From Chitinophagaceae bacterium UBA1930 (GTDB lineage Bacteria > Bacteroidota > Bacteroidia > Chitinophagales > Chitinophagaceae): a stretch of DNA of 64,000 nt. The stretch covers positions 1,452,733 through 1,516,732 of the forward strand of contig DDFK01000001.1 in NCBI GenBank assembly GCA_002337145.1. Reading direction: 5' to 3'. Positions within the stretch are counted from its first letter, which is position 1. The number at the start of each line of letters is the position of its first letter. Shown in pieces: positions 22,675 through 31,707 of the stretch. The notes under the pieces are model-generated. The model was given only the letters and a program-made list of their open reading frames with translations, searched no databases and was not told the origin of the DNA. The position numbers and the translations under genes were made by a program.

Positions 22675-25656
22675 CTATAATGTTCTCTTTACTTCTTCTT
22701 CTTCGTATGCTACAACAGTATCGCCCACCTGTATATCGGTAAAGCCTTTTACTGTTAAACCGCACTCGTAGTTGTTGTTTACTTCTTTTACGTCGTCTTT
22801 AAAGCGTTTCAGGCTGCCCAATTCTGCATAGCCACCTTCTTGTCGTGGAAATACAAGGATACCGTCCCTGAACACTTTGATTTTATGTTCCCTTTTAATC
22901 TTGCCTTCTGTAACGTATGAACCGGCAACAGTTGCTTTGTCAAATTTGTACACCTCGCGTATCTCAACAGTTGCTACTTCTTTTTCTTCAATCTTAGGTT
23001 CAAGCAAGCCTTCCATCGCACTCTTGATTTCTTCAATGGCGTTGTAAATGATGGAGTATTGCTTAATCTGTACACCTTCGTTTTCGGCCAGTTTGTTTGC
23101 CTGCGAAGAAGGACGTACGTTAAAGCCAATCAGGATGGCATCAGAAGCAGCAGCCAGCAATACATCGCTTTCAGAAATTTGACCCACCGCTTTCAGTACC
23201 ACTTTAATGGCAATTTCGGCAGTAGACAGTTTTTGCAAGCTATCGCTCAATGCTTCCACAGAACCATCCACGTCACCTTTAATAATAATGTTCAGTTCCT
23301 TAAAGTTGCCCAATGCCAAACGACGACCAATTTCTTCCATGGTAATATGCTTCCTTGCACGTAGGCCTTGCTCACGGGAAATTTGCGAACGTTTGGTGGC
23401 CAATTCTTTCGCCACGGCTTCGTCTTGGTAAACCTTGAATTTTTCACCAGCCTGTGGTGCACCGTTTAAGCCCAATATCACTACCGGTGTTGATGGTGGT
23501 GCAACATTTACACGTTGGTTACGCTCGTTGAACATTGCCTTAACCCTACCAAAGTATTGACCGGATACGATCAAGTCGCCTTGTTTCAAGGTTCCGTTTT
23601 GTATAAGTATGGTTGCTACATAACCACGGCCCTTATCCAGCGATGCTTCAATAATGGTTCCTGTTGCATCTTTTGCAGGATTGGCTTTTAGGTCAAGCAG
23701 CTCGGCTTCCAATAATATTTTTTCCAGCAATAAGTCAACGTTTTCCCCTTTCTTGGCACTCAGCTCCTGGCTTTGGTATTTACCACCCCATGATTCTACC
23801 AACAGGTTCATCTGCGATAGCTGTTCATAGATTTTTTGAGGGTTGGCCCCGTCTTTATCAATTTTGTTCACCGCAAAAATCATAGGCACATTTGCAGCCT
23901 GGGAGTGGCTGATTGCCTCCCTTGTCTGTGGCATCACGGCATCGTCCGCCGCCACAACAATTACTGCAATGTCGGTTACTTTGGCACCCCTAGCACGCAT
24001 GGCCGTAAAGGCTTCGTGACCAGGCGTATCCAGGAAGGTAATTTTTTTGTTGCCAGCAAGCTCTACTTCGTAGGCACCAATGTGCTGTGTGATACCACCG
24101 GCCTCACCAGCTACCACTTTGGCACTACGGATATAGTCCAACAAAGATGTTTTACCATGGTCTACGTGACCCATAATGGTTACAATGGGTGCACGGCCTT
24201 TAAGGTCTGCCGGATCTTCTTCTTCCTCTTCCTCGTCATCATCCGCGTCTTCTATACTGGTAAACTCAATTTCAAAATTAAATTCGCTTGCCACCAATTC
24301 AATTACTTCCGCATCCAAGCGTTGGTTAATGGATACCATTAAGCCAAGGCTCATACACTTGCTAATTACATCGGTAAAGCTTACGTCCATCAGGTTGGCC
24401 AACTCACTTACCGTTACAAATTCTGTAACCTGTAGTTTGTTGTCGTCTCTGCCCATTCCTTCTGCTGCATCGGCTGCTTCCTGGCGTTTTTCACGACGGT
24501 ATTTTGCTTTCAGGCTCTTGCCACGTCCACCACCGCCAGATAGTTTGGCTTGGGTTTCCTTGATTTTATCCTGAATTTCTTTAGCATCAATTTCTTTGTC
24601 TTCCCTACGTACGGTAATGGATGGACCCCTACGGGCTGGACCGCCTGGGCCTCTGTTTGGTCCGCCAGGGCCACCACCCGGACGGTTGAATCCACCTTGG
24701 CCAGGCCTGTTTGGCCCACCTTGACCACCTGGGCGGTTGAATCCACCCTGGCCGCCTTGTTGGCCACCGCCTTGCCTAAAGTCAACGTGCTGAATGTTGC
24801 CACCGGTTCCTTTTTTGTCTACAGGTATGCGTGTACGTTTACGTTGCTCGTTACGTCCTGCAGGTTTGGGGCGTGTATCGTTGTCAACAGGCAATTCTAT
24901 TTTTCCAAGAATCTTAGGGCCTGTTAATTTTTCAACTTCAATATTTTCAATTACTGGCGGTGCTTCGTCTTTGGCAGCTTCTTCAACAATAGGTTGTTCT
25001 GCTGGCTTCACTTCAATAGCAGGTTCACTTTTCTTTTCCGCTTTTACTTCTACTGCAGGCTTTGTTTGGGGTTCATCAACTTTTGGCTGATCGGCTTTTT
25101 TGGCTCCCTTTTTAGGCCGTGTAGAAGAGTCAATTGCACTCAGGTCTATCTTGTCCAAAACTTTAGGTCCAGAAATTTCAGGGGCGTCAATTTTTACAAC
25201 ATCGGATGCCACTTCTGTTTCGGTTGCTGATGGCTCGGCAGTTTCTGTAACCTGTGTTTCGGTTTTTGGAGCTTCCGTTACCACTACAGGTTTTTCTTCA
25301 ACAACCGGTTTTGGCTCTTCGGCTTTTGTTTCTTCTGCCTTTACCTCTTCTTTGGCTATGGCGTTTTTCTTTTCTTCTTCTTTCTTTTTAAAAGAAAGGT
25401 CTTCCTCGTCTTTTTTCTTCCTGTTTTCTGCAGCCCCGCCTTTTGGTATCTCTACCTGGTCGGCTTTGTTTTTAGCAACCTTATCTCCCTGAAACTCTGC
25501 CTGAAGGGCATAGTACATGGGTTCTGTAAGCTTTGCTGTAGGCTTCAGTTCATCTTTATTAAACCCTTTTTTAGCTAAAAAATCTATGAGGGTATCTTGC
25601 CCAACATTAAATTCTTTAGCAGCGGCTAATAACCTTGGTAATTTCAGTTCTGACAT
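22675..25656 (-). CDS. infB: Translation initiation factor IF-2
   Basis: GTPase that places initiator tRNA on the 30S subunit. The 993-residue protein has an N-terminal IF2_N domain ([15 protein letters not shown]). A long low-complexity region of about 370 residues follows, first Lys/Glu/Pro-rich and then a Gly/Pro/Arg/Gln stretch near residues 285-345. The G domain comes next: [10 protein letters not shown] (G1, about 494), DTPGHEAF (G3), NKID (G4), followed by domains II-IV. It is the last gene of the rimP-nusA-infB cluster, 108 bases after nusA. The long Gly-Pro linker is common in this phylum. Confidence 0.98.
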   Translation of the reverse strand: MSELKLPRLLAAAKEFNVGQDTLIDFLAKKGFNKDELKPTAKLTEPMYYALQAEFQGDKVAKNKADQVEIPKGGAAENRKKKDEEDLSFKKKEEEKKNAIAKEEVKAEETKAEEPKPVVEEKPVVVTEAPKTETQVTETAEPSATETEVASDVVKIDAPEISGPKVLDKIDLSAIDSSTRPKKGAKKADQPKVDEPQTKPAVEVKAEKKSEPAIEVKPAEQPIVEEAAKDEAPPVIENIEVEKLTGPKILGKIELPVDNDTRPKPAGRNEQRKRTRIPVDKKGTGGNIQHVDFRQGGGQQGGQGGFNRPGGQGGPNRPGQGGFNRPGGGPGGPNRGPGGPARRGPSITVRREDKEIDAKEIQDKIKETQAKLSGGGGRGKSLKAKYRREKRQEAADAAEGMGRDDNKLQVTEFVTVSELANLMDVSFTDVISKCMSLGLMVSINQRLDAEVIELVASEFNFEIEFTSIEDADDDEEEEEEDPADLKGRAPIVTIMGHVDHGKTSLLDYIRSAKVVAGEAGGITQHIGAYEVELAGNKKITFLDTPGHEAFTAMRARGAKVTDIAVIVVAADDAVMPQTREAISHSQAANVPMIFAVNKIDKDGANPQKIYEQLSQMNLLVESWGGKYQSQELSAKKGENVDLLLEKILLEAELLDLKANPAKDATGTIIEASLDKGRGYVATILIQNGTLKQGDLIVSGQYFGRVKAMFNERNQRVNVAPPSTPVVILGLNGAPQAGEKFKVYQDEAVAKELATKRSQISREQGLRARKHITMEEIGRRLALGNFKELNIIIKGDVDGSVEALSDSLQKLSTAEIAIKVVLKAVGQISESDVLLAAASDAILIGFNVRPSSQANKLAENEGVQIKQYSIIYNAIEEIKSAMEGLLEPKIEEKEVATVEIREVYKFDKATVAGSYVTEGKIKREHKIKVFRDGILVFPRQEGGYAELGSLKRFKDDVKEVNNNYECGLTVKGFTDIQVGDTVVAYEEEEVKRTL

Positions 25657-25764
25657 TCAGTTTTATTTAGTCCAATTGACCATGAACAACCGTTCACAAT
25701 CATTTTAATTTTTATTCTTTGTTCTGTTCTTTACTATTCCATCATTGCCGCCGATCCTTTGCTA

Positions 25765-27033
25765 CTATGCTTCTGATTCTGCCTCTTCTTCTTTATCGAA
25801 TTCGGCTTGCAATACCCTTCTTACTTCTACAATGGTTTCTTTTTCCAGGTCTGTCCTTCTTTCTAGTTCTGCATCAGATAGCTTCAGAACGCTTTGTGCT
25901 GTATCGCAACCTACGCGTTTGAATTCGTCAATAATCCATTGTTCAATTTCGTCGCTGAACTCATCCAATGCAATGTCAAATGTATCTATCTGTTCTTCAT
26001 CTTCGCGGAACACATCAATTTCATAACCTGTCAGTTCGCAAGCCAGTTTAATATTCACCCCACGGCGGCCGATAGCCAATGAAACCTGGTCGGCTTTCAA
26101 ATACACATCGGCCTGCTTCTTGTCGTTGTCAAGGTTCATGTAGCTGATTTTTGCAGGCGTCAATGAACGTTGTATCAACAACTGGATATTGGCAGTATAG
26201 TTTATTACGTCGATGTTTTCGTTTTTCAGTTCACGCACAATTCCGTGAATACGGCTACCTTTCATACCCACGCAGGCACCTACTGGGTCAATCCTGTCGT
26301 CGAAGCTTTCAACTGCCACTTTTGCCCTTTCTCCCGGATCGCGTACAATTTTCTTGATTGCAATGAGGCCATCAAAAATTTCGGGTACTTCAATTTCAAG
26401 CAATTTAGCAAGGAAAAGCGGGCTTGTTCTGGATAAAATAATAACAGGCGAATTATTTTTTAGGTCAACCCTTGCAACAACTGCACGGATTGTTTCGCCT
26501 TTCTTGAAATAATCCTGTGGAATCTGTTCTGATTTTGGCAATATTAATTCGTTGCCTTCATCATCCAGCAATAAAACTTCCTTTTTCCAAACCTGGTACA
26601 CTTCAGAGCTGATAATGTCGCCAATCCTGTCGGCATATTTCTTAACCAGCACATTCTTTTTCAGGTCGCTGATACGGCTTGCCAATGTCTGTTTGGCTGC
26701 CAGTATTGCCCTGCGTCCAAAATCAAAAATATTTACTTCTTCATACAATTCTTCGCCAACTTCAAAATCGGGCTCAATTTTTACAGCTTCGCTGTAAGCC
26801 ACTTCCGACAAGGGGTCCATTACTTCGCCATCTTCCACAATCATACGGCGACGGATGATTTCAAGGTCACCTTTTTCAGCATTAACAATTACATCAAAAT
26901 TTTCATCGCTCACATACTTCTTACGCAACAGGGTTTTGAAAACATCTTCCACAACCTTCATCATCGTAGGACGGTCTAGGTTTTCAGCGTCTTTGAAGTC
27001 CTGAAATGCGTCAATTAAGTTTATACTTGCCAT
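25765..27033 (-). CDS. nusA: Transcription termination/antitermination factor NusA
   Basis: Binds RNA polymerase and nascent RNA to control pausing, termination and antitermination. The N-terminal domain (residues 1-125, with YSEAVKIEPDFEVGEEL) is followed by an S1 domain (about 130-200; GETIRAVVARVDLKNNSPVIILSR) and KH domains (CVGMKGSRIHGIVRELKNENIDVINY; LAIGRRGVNIKLACELTGYEIDV). A short acidic C-terminus closes the 422-residue protein; the duplicated AR repeats of enterobacterial NusA are absent, as usual outside proteobacteria. It sits between rimP and infB, the conserved order. Confidence 0.98.
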   Translation of the reverse strand: MASINLIDAFQDFKDAENLDRPTMMKVVEDVFKTLLRKKYVSDENFDVIVNAEKGDLEIIRRRMIVEDGEVMDPLSEVAYSEAVKIEPDFEVGEELYEEVNIFDFGRRAILAAKQTLASRISDLKKNVLVKKYADRIGDIISSEVYQVWKKEVLLLDDEGNELILPKSEQIPQDYFKKGETIRAVVARVDLKNNSPVIILSRTSPLFLAKLLEIEVPEIFDGLIAIKKIVRDPGERAKVAVESFDDRIDPVGACVGMKGSRIHGIVRELKNENIDVINYTANIQLLIQRSLTPAKISYMNLDNDKKQADVYLKADQVSLAIGRRGVNIKLACELTGYEIDVFREDEEQIDTFDIALDEFSDEIEQWIIDEFKRVGCDTAQSVLKLSDAELERRTDLEKETIVEVRRVLQAEFDKEEEAESEA

Positions 27034-27089
27034 ACTAGAAAAATTTTAATTTCCAAATTTTCACATGCCATACCATAGAGGTGCACTTT

Positions 27090-27560
27090 CTAAAATTTGA
27101 TTTGAACTGTTGTTGTTTTTATATTATTAAATGGAATAACCAATTGCTGTGTCACTGCTTTTTTTCCTTTGCCCTCTGTGTGTTCCAGTATAATGTCGGC
27201 ATCGGTTACAGTTAATAGTTTGCCTTCTTTTTTTGTGCCATCTGCAAAAACCACTTCCACGTCCCTTCCAATATTTTTTACATATTGGCGGTGCAGTTTT
27301 AGCGGTTCGTCTATGCCCGGGCTGGATATTTCAAGGCTGAACTCGCCTTCGGGGTAAAAGCCGGCTTCTTCAATTAATTTGTACAGCTTCCTGTTAAGCT
27401 GTACGCATTTTTCTATTGGAAGGCCATTATCGCCATCAATAAAAACCTTGATATTGTTTGTTGGCTTTATACGGAAACTCACCAAAAAGTAACCTTCTTC
27501 CGGCTCCAGTATCTGGTGGATGAGTTGTTCGATTTGCTCTAAATGTGTTTCTGCTGACAT
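27090..27560 (-). CDS. rimP: Ribosome maturation factor RimP
   Basis: Needed for 30S subunit assembly. The 156-residue protein has the usual two domains: an N-terminal alpha/beta domain (EQLIHQILEPEEGYFLVSF to the FIDGDNGLPIEKCVQLNRKLY helix) and a C-terminal SH3-like domain starting at FSLEISSPGIDEPLKLHRQYVKNIG. The motif S-S-P-G-I-D is diagnostic. It is the first gene of the rimP-nusA-infB operon, with a promoter and a hairpin in the leader. Confidence 0.96.
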   Translation of the reverse strand: MSAETHLEQIEQLIHQILEPEEGYFLVSFRIKPTNNIKVFIDGDNGLPIEKCVQLNRKLYKLIEEAGFYPEGEFSLEISSPGIDEPLKLHRQYVKNIGRDVEVVFADGTKKEGKLLTVTDADIILEHTEGKGKKAVTQQLVIPFNNIKTTTVQIKF

Positions 27561-27571
27561 ATATACAAAAG

Positions 27572-27597
27572 AGAAGGGAACGTGTCCGTTCCCTTCT
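27572..27597 (-). promoter_or_regulatory. Leader hairpin of the rimP-nusA-infB operon
   Basis: An 11-bp perfect inverted repeat (AGAAGGGAACG ... CGTTCCCTTCT, 4-nt loop) lies between the promoter and the rimP start. On the transcribed strand the hairpin is followed by CTTTTGTATAT and then the rimP ATG, 11 bases after the stem. It looks like a weak intrinsic terminator or a structure covering the ribosome-entry region. No upstream gene on this strand would need it. Confidence 0.6.
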
Positions 27598-27616
27598 ACT
27601 GTTTCTAATGATAGTG

Positions 27617-27649
27617 CAAATGTAATATAATTGGTGGTAATATTCCAAA
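27617..27649 (-). promoter_or_regulatory. Promoter of the rimP-nusA-infB operon
   Basis: Both Bacteroidota elements are present on the minus strand: TTTG (27646-27649) and TACATTTG (27617-27624), separated by 21 bases. This is the most complete promoter match I found in the window. Confidence 0.65.
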
Positions 27650-27800
27650 TTTTAAGTTCGTGCCAAGGCCATTTCGCATTTGTATGATTTTTTTAATGGT
27701 CTGGGATTTTTTTTGAAATAAAAAGCGGACCGGAACGACATACTTATTTAGAAATGGGTGCACCGTTGGTTTTTTAACAACAACACATTACATCAGTATT

Positions 27801-27808
27801 TAACTTTG
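27801..27808 (+). promoter_or_regulatory. -7 promoter box of the DUF4834 gene
   Basis: TAACTTTG matches TAnnTTTG and its last base is only 7 bases before the ATG, so the transcript would be almost leaderless. No -33 element is evident. Confidence 0.4.
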
Positions 27809-27815
27809 ACGACTT

Positions 27816-28058
27816 ATGTCATTATTGAAAATCTTACTTTGGGGAATTGTACTGTATTATCTATACAAGTTTGTATTTGGAGTAGTTGTTCCGGTGGGCA
27901 AGGCTACCAATCAAATGAAAAGCAAGATAAAAGAGATGCAGGATGAGCAGGTTCGCCAGCAACAGGCAGGCCAGCAGCAACATTTTACCCAGCAGCAACA
28001 GCAAAAATCAACCCCTACACACGAAGGCGACTACATTGAATTTGAGGAAATTAAATAG
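27816..28058 (+). CDS. DUF4834-type small membrane protein
   Basis: 80 residues. One N-terminal membrane helix (ILLWGIVLYYLYKFVFGVVV, about residues 6-25) is followed by a Gln-rich hydrophilic tail that ends GDYIEFEEIK. This matches the Bacteroidota-specific DUF4834 pattern of a helix, a polar linker and a G-D-Y-I-D/E-F-E-E end. The function is unknown. It converges on the HAD gene, with 15 bases between stops. Confidence 0.75.
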   Translation: MSLLKILLWGIVLYYLYKFVFGVVVPVGKATNQMKSKIKEMQDEQVRQQQAGQQQHFTQQQQQKSTPTHEGDYIEFEEIK

Positions 28059-28073
28059 TTGCCCTATAAAAGT

Positions 28074-28691
28074 TTACAACCCCAGTGCGGTAACCTGTGC
28101 CGGCGGCACTAAATGGATTGTTTGTAGGCCAGCAAGTTGGGCTCCTTCTATATTTTTTAGCGTGTCGTCAATAAATAAGGTTTCAGCGGCAACTAGGTTT
28201 TGCTCTTCCAAAATGGCAGTAAAAGACTCCTTATATGGTTTTCGCAGTCCCAATAGGTGCGAATAATATGCTTTTATGAAATAATCATTAAAGTTTTGCT
28301 TACCCCCCATTAACTGGTTCACAATTTCAATAAAGCAGTCGTAATGTATTTGATTGGTATTGGAAAAGAGATAGATTTTATACTTGCTTTTTATCGTATT
28401 CAGCCATTGCAGCCTCTCTATCGGAAAGTCGAGCAGCATGGCATTCCATGCATGCTGTATGTCCTCGTCTGATAGGTTCGTTGAGCTCAACTGCCTGAAT
28501 TTTCCATAGAAAACTGTTGGCGATATTTTGCCTGTTTCCAGGTCCTCGAACAGGACAGAGGCAAAATGCTGGCTGTACAATTCACGAAAATTGGCCACGC
28601 CCAAGTCAATAAAAGCCTGTTCCGTTTTTAAATAATCAATATTCAGAAAGATGCCGCCAAGATCAAAAATGATATTCTGTACCTGTTTCAT
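28074..28691 (-). CDS. HAD-superfamily hydrolase (subfamily IA, YihX-like)
   Basis: Haloacid-dehalogenase-type phosphatase of 205 residues. Motif I is FDLGGIFLNID, with the nucleophile Asp in D-L-G-G, the form found in YihX-type sugar-phosphate phosphatases. Motif II is LFSNTNQIHYD and motif IV is TLFIDDTLKNIEGA, with the two metal-binding aspartates. A helical cap occupies about residues 17-90. The substrate is probably a small phosphorylated metabolite; no neighbouring gene narrows it down. Confidence 0.88.
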   Translation of the reverse strand: MKQVQNIIFDLGGIFLNIDYLKTEQAFIDLGVANFRELYSQHFASVLFEDLETGKISPTVFYGKFRQLSSTNLSDEDIQHAWNAMLLDFPIERLQWLNTIKSKYKIYLFSNTNQIHYDCFIEIVNQLMGGKQNFNDYFIKAYYSHLLGLRKPYKESFTAILEEQNLVAAETLFIDDTLKNIEGAQLAGLQTIHLVPPAQVTALGL

Positions 28692-28717
28692 GCTGCAATG
28701 TTAGGTAAACCTTTTAT

Positions 28718-28725
28718 CAAAAATA
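28718..28725 (-). promoter_or_regulatory. -7 promoter box of the HAD gene
   Basis: TATTTTTG on the minus strand matches TAnnTTTG, 27 bases upstream of the start. No -33 element was found at the right spacing. Confidence 0.4.
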
Positions 28726-28744
28726 AACGTCAAGTATTCAGGCA

Positions 28745-28775
28745 TTTGGTTATTTTTAAGGTGTTTTTAATTTAG
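28745..28775 (+). promoter_or_regulatory. Possible promoter of the T9SS-sorted protein gene
   Basis: TTTG (28745-28748), 19 bases, then TAATTTAG (28768-28775), which matches the -7 consensus at all positions but one. The ATG follows 6 bases later, implying an almost leaderless transcript. Confidence 0.35.
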
Positions 28776-28780
28776 CAGAT

Positions 28781-30946
28781 ATGATTAGGCTACCAAAACA
28801 TTGCATTGCGGGTACTGTTGTTTTGATCTTGGTTTTGATAAACGCAAGGGCAATTGCCCAGTGCCCGCAAAACATCGGTTTTGAAGATGGCACTTTTAAT
28901 AACTGGCAATGCTATGCAGGTTCCATCAACAGTAGCGGCTTAATAACTTTAAGCCCCACGGCTCCATTAAACAACAGGCATGTAATGTATGCCAACAGCG
29001 TTCCGCAAGAGCTGGATTATTACGGAAGGTTTCCGGTTAACTGTCCCAACGGCAGCAAATACTCCATCCGTTTGGGCAATTCAAGTACCGGAGCACAGGC
29101 AGAAAGTGTGAGTTATACTTTTACCGTACCTGCAACCGCCTCCGATTACAGCATTATTTATAACTATGCGGTGGTTTTTGAAAACCCCAACCACCAGCCA
29201 ATTCAACAGCCAAGGTTTACAGCAAAGGTTTTTGATGCCACCGGCAATACATATGTGGGCTGCGGTTCATTTGAGTTTGTGGCATCCGGTGGGTTGCCCG
29301 GCTTTAAGCAGTCGCTCGTAAAATCGGAAGTTTATTACAAGCCTTGGTCGCCAATAACCATTAAGTTGTTGGGTTATGCAGGAAAAACAATCACATTGGA
29401 ATTTACCAATAACGACTGCACGCCAGGCGGCCATTTTGGCTATGCATACATAGATGTAAATGAAAACTGTGCATCGCCCATTACAGGCAATACATATTGC
29501 GTGGGTACTGGCGACTCGCTGGAACTGGTAGCACCATTTGGTTTTAGGGAATACCATTGGTACAACTCCAACTTCACTACCTTATTGGGCACCAGCAATA
29601 CGCTTATATTAACGCCACCACCGGCAATAGGAACGGAGTTTGCCCTGGAAATTGTGCCCTACCCTGGTTTGGGCTGTTTAGATACGTTGCGTACCATTAT
29701 AAAATACTCGGGTACACCCTTTAAACTGTCTTTGCAGGACACTGTAACCAGTTGCAGCGGCACACCCATTGACCTTACATTGCCAGCGGTCACGGCTGGA
29801 AGTTCGCCCGGATTGACATTTTCCTATTTTACTGATTTGAGTCAATTAGAATACTTGGCCACCCCATCCTATGTAACCAGTTCAGGAACCTATTATATTA
29901 AGGGGGTAAATAGCGAGGGCTGCAATGCCATAAAACCCATTACTACTATAATAAATCCACAAATAAATCTGAACCTGAAAAGTAGTATAGTCGTCTGCTC
30001 GCCACAAACGGTAGACATTACCAGTCCATTATTGGTTGCTGGCAGTGCCAGCGATTTGACTTATAGTTATTGGGCCGACTATGATGCCACAGTACCTATT
30101 GCAAACCCTACTGCAATAAACATAAGCGGAACTTATTATGTAAAAGGTTACTCAACCTCTCTTGGTTGCAGTACCGTTAAGTCTATATTGATTACGGTTG
30201 GCGACACTCCGGATTTCAACGTTGTAAACCAAGTTAGTTGCGACAAGGCAGACCTTACCGCAAACCCCGTTACCGTTTTAAATACCCCCAACACATTGTT
30301 CTCTTACTGGAAAGATGCAGCAGCCACCCTTGCATTGGATGCACCACAGGCAGTTGCACAAAGCGGACAGTATTACATAAAGGCCACGCATATATCTACC
30401 TGCTCAACCATAAAACCAATAACAGTAACGGTAAACCCGCTTCCGGTTTTCACCATCGATCCGGCACCAATTGTTACCTATCCATTAACTACCGATATTA
30501 CTTCGCTTGTAAAACCATCAGGCAGCTTTACATTCAGCTACTGGAAAAATGCTGCAGCAACAATACCCGTACCCGATGCCACAAAGGTTGACACCAGCGG
30601 CACCTATTATATCAAGGCTGTTACGGTTGATGGCTGCCCACTTGTACAATCCATCAATGTTGTAATACGGGGCATTGTCACATCCCCACCCAATGCCTTT
30701 TCGCCCAATGGGGATGGCATCAACGATACCTGGTACATTCCATTCTTAAAGGATTATTACCAATGCAAAGTGGAAGTGTTTAACAGGCAGGGCCAACTGG
30801 TTTATACTACCGTTGGCTATAGCACGCCATGGGATGGAAGGTTCAAAGGCAAGCTATTGCCCGTGGGAACATATTACTATATGATTAACCTAGGCATGGG
30901 CAAAGACTATCCGAGCTTTAGCGGCAATGTTTCGTTGATTTATTAA
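28781..30946 (+). CDS. T9SS type B sorting domain-containing surface protein
   Basis: A 721-residue exported protein. The signal peptide covers residues 1-26, ending AIA-Q. An N-terminal domain with a FEDGTFNNWQCY start continues to about residue 230. Residues of about 310-630 hold four Ig-like repeats of roughly 80 residues, each with a core like FSYWKDAAATL...P...SGTYYIK. The last 85 residues are a gliding-motility-type C-terminal domain (FSPNGDGINDTWYIP, KVEVFNRQGQLVY, WDGRFKG), which directs type IX secretion. It is probably displayed on or released from the cell surface; a binding or adhesive role is an inference. Confidence 0.92.
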   Translation: MIRLPKHCIAGTVVLILVLINARAIAQCPQNIGFEDGTFNNWQCYAGSINSSGLITLSPTAPLNNRHVMYANSVPQELDYYGRFPVNCPNGSKYSIRLGNSSTGAQAESVSYTFTVPATASDYSIIYNYAVVFENPNHQPIQQPRFTAKVFDATGNTYVGCGSFEFVASGGLPGFKQSLVKSEVYYKPWSPITIKLLGYAGKTITLEFTNNDCTPGGHFGYAYIDVNENCASPITGNTYCVGTGDSLELVAPFGFREYHWYNSNFTTLLGTSNTLILTPPPAIGTEFALEIVPYPGLGCLDTLRTIIKYSGTPFKLSLQDTVTSCSGTPIDLTLPAVTAGSSPGLTFSYFTDLSQLEYLATPSYVTSSGTYYIKGVNSEGCNAIKPITTIINPQINLNLKSSIVVCSPQTVDITSPLLVAGSASDLTYSYWADYDATVPIANPTAINISGTYYVKGYSTSLGCSTVKSILITVGDTPDFNVVNQVSCDKADLTANPVTVLNTPNTLFSYWKDAAATLALDAPQAVAQSGQYYIKATHISTCSTIKPITVTVNPLPVFTIDPAPIVTYPLTTDITSLVKPSGSFTFSYWKNAAATIPVPDATKVDTSGTYYIKAVTVDGCPLVQSINVVIRGIVTSPPNAFSPNGDGINDTWYIPFLKDYYQCKVEVFNRQGQLVYTTVGYSTPWDGRFKGKLLPVGTYYYMINLGMGKDYPSFSGNVSLIY

Positions 30947-31029
30947 AGACCCTAATTATCCGTTTCGGATAGATGTTTCGTTCTTTCGTAATTCTTCAGT
31001 TTTAATGAGTTCCTTTGCAAAAAAATTAG

Positions 31030-31707
31030 TTGAAACTACTTATTATAGAAGACGAGCCTTCGCTCAACAAAAGCATTGTGGATTACCTTACGGATAGGCA
31101 ATACCTATGCGAAAGTGTAAGCAGCTATGCTGCGGCTGTTGAAAAAATAGAATGCTACCAGTACGACTGCATTGTGCTGGATATTATGTTGCCCGATGGC
31201 AATGGGCTGAAACTGCTGGAACATATTAAGGCAAACAAACAATCCGAAGGCATCATTATTATTTCTGCCAGAAACGAACTGGAAGACAAAGTTGCCGGCA
31301 TTGAGCTGGGAGCCGATGACTATCTTACAAAACCGTTCCACCTGCCAGAATTAAGTGTACGCATAGCCGCCATTATAAGAAGAAAGAACCTTCAAGGCAG
31401 CAACCTGCTTGCATTTGAAGAAATAGAGATGGACGTGTTGGGAAAAGCGGTTGCCATAAACAACAGGGCATTGGTACTTACACGCAAAGAGTACGATTTG
31501 TTATTGTACTTCATCATCAACAAAAACAGGGTACTTTCCAAAAATGCCATTGCCGAACATTTATGGGGCGATGATATGGACATGGCCGACAATCACGATT
31601 TCCTTTACACCCATGTAAAGAACCTCCGCAAGAAACTGCTACAGGCCGGTGCCAAAGATTATATAAAAAGCATTTATGGCATTGGTTACAAATTCTCCAT
31701 CGCATGA
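31030..31707 (+). CDS. OmpR-family response regulator
   Basis: 225 residues. The receiver domain has acidic pocket residues at E7-D8, phosphoacceptor Asp51 (IVLDIMLPDGNGL) and Lys of LTKPF near 107. The C-terminal winged helix has LTRKEYDLLLYFI and TVHVKNLRKKL-type recognition (YTHVKNLRKKL). The start is TTG at 31030, giving MKLLIIEDEP, the standard beginning; no ATG is available before the receiver core. It overlaps the kinase gene by four bases (ATGA), a sign of translational coupling, and probably controls the TonB receptor gene that follows. Confidence 0.94.
   Translation: MKLLIIEDEPSLNKSIVDYLTDRQYLCESVSSYAAAVEKIECYQYDCIVLDIMLPDGNGLKLLEHIKANKQSEGIIIISARNELEDKVAGIELGADDYLTKPFHLPELSVRIAAIIRRKNLQGSNLLAFEEIEMDVLGKAVAINNRALVLTRKEYDLLLYFIINKNRVLSKNAIAEHLWGDDMDMADNHDFLYTHVKNLRKKLLQAGAKDYIKSIYGIGYKFSIA

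Noticed and set aside
30957..30971. TATCCG-TTT-CGGATA inverted repeat upstream of the OmpR-type regulator as an operator
   Set aside because: A single 6-bp stem just after a gene end is likely by chance; no second copy was found near the receptor gene.
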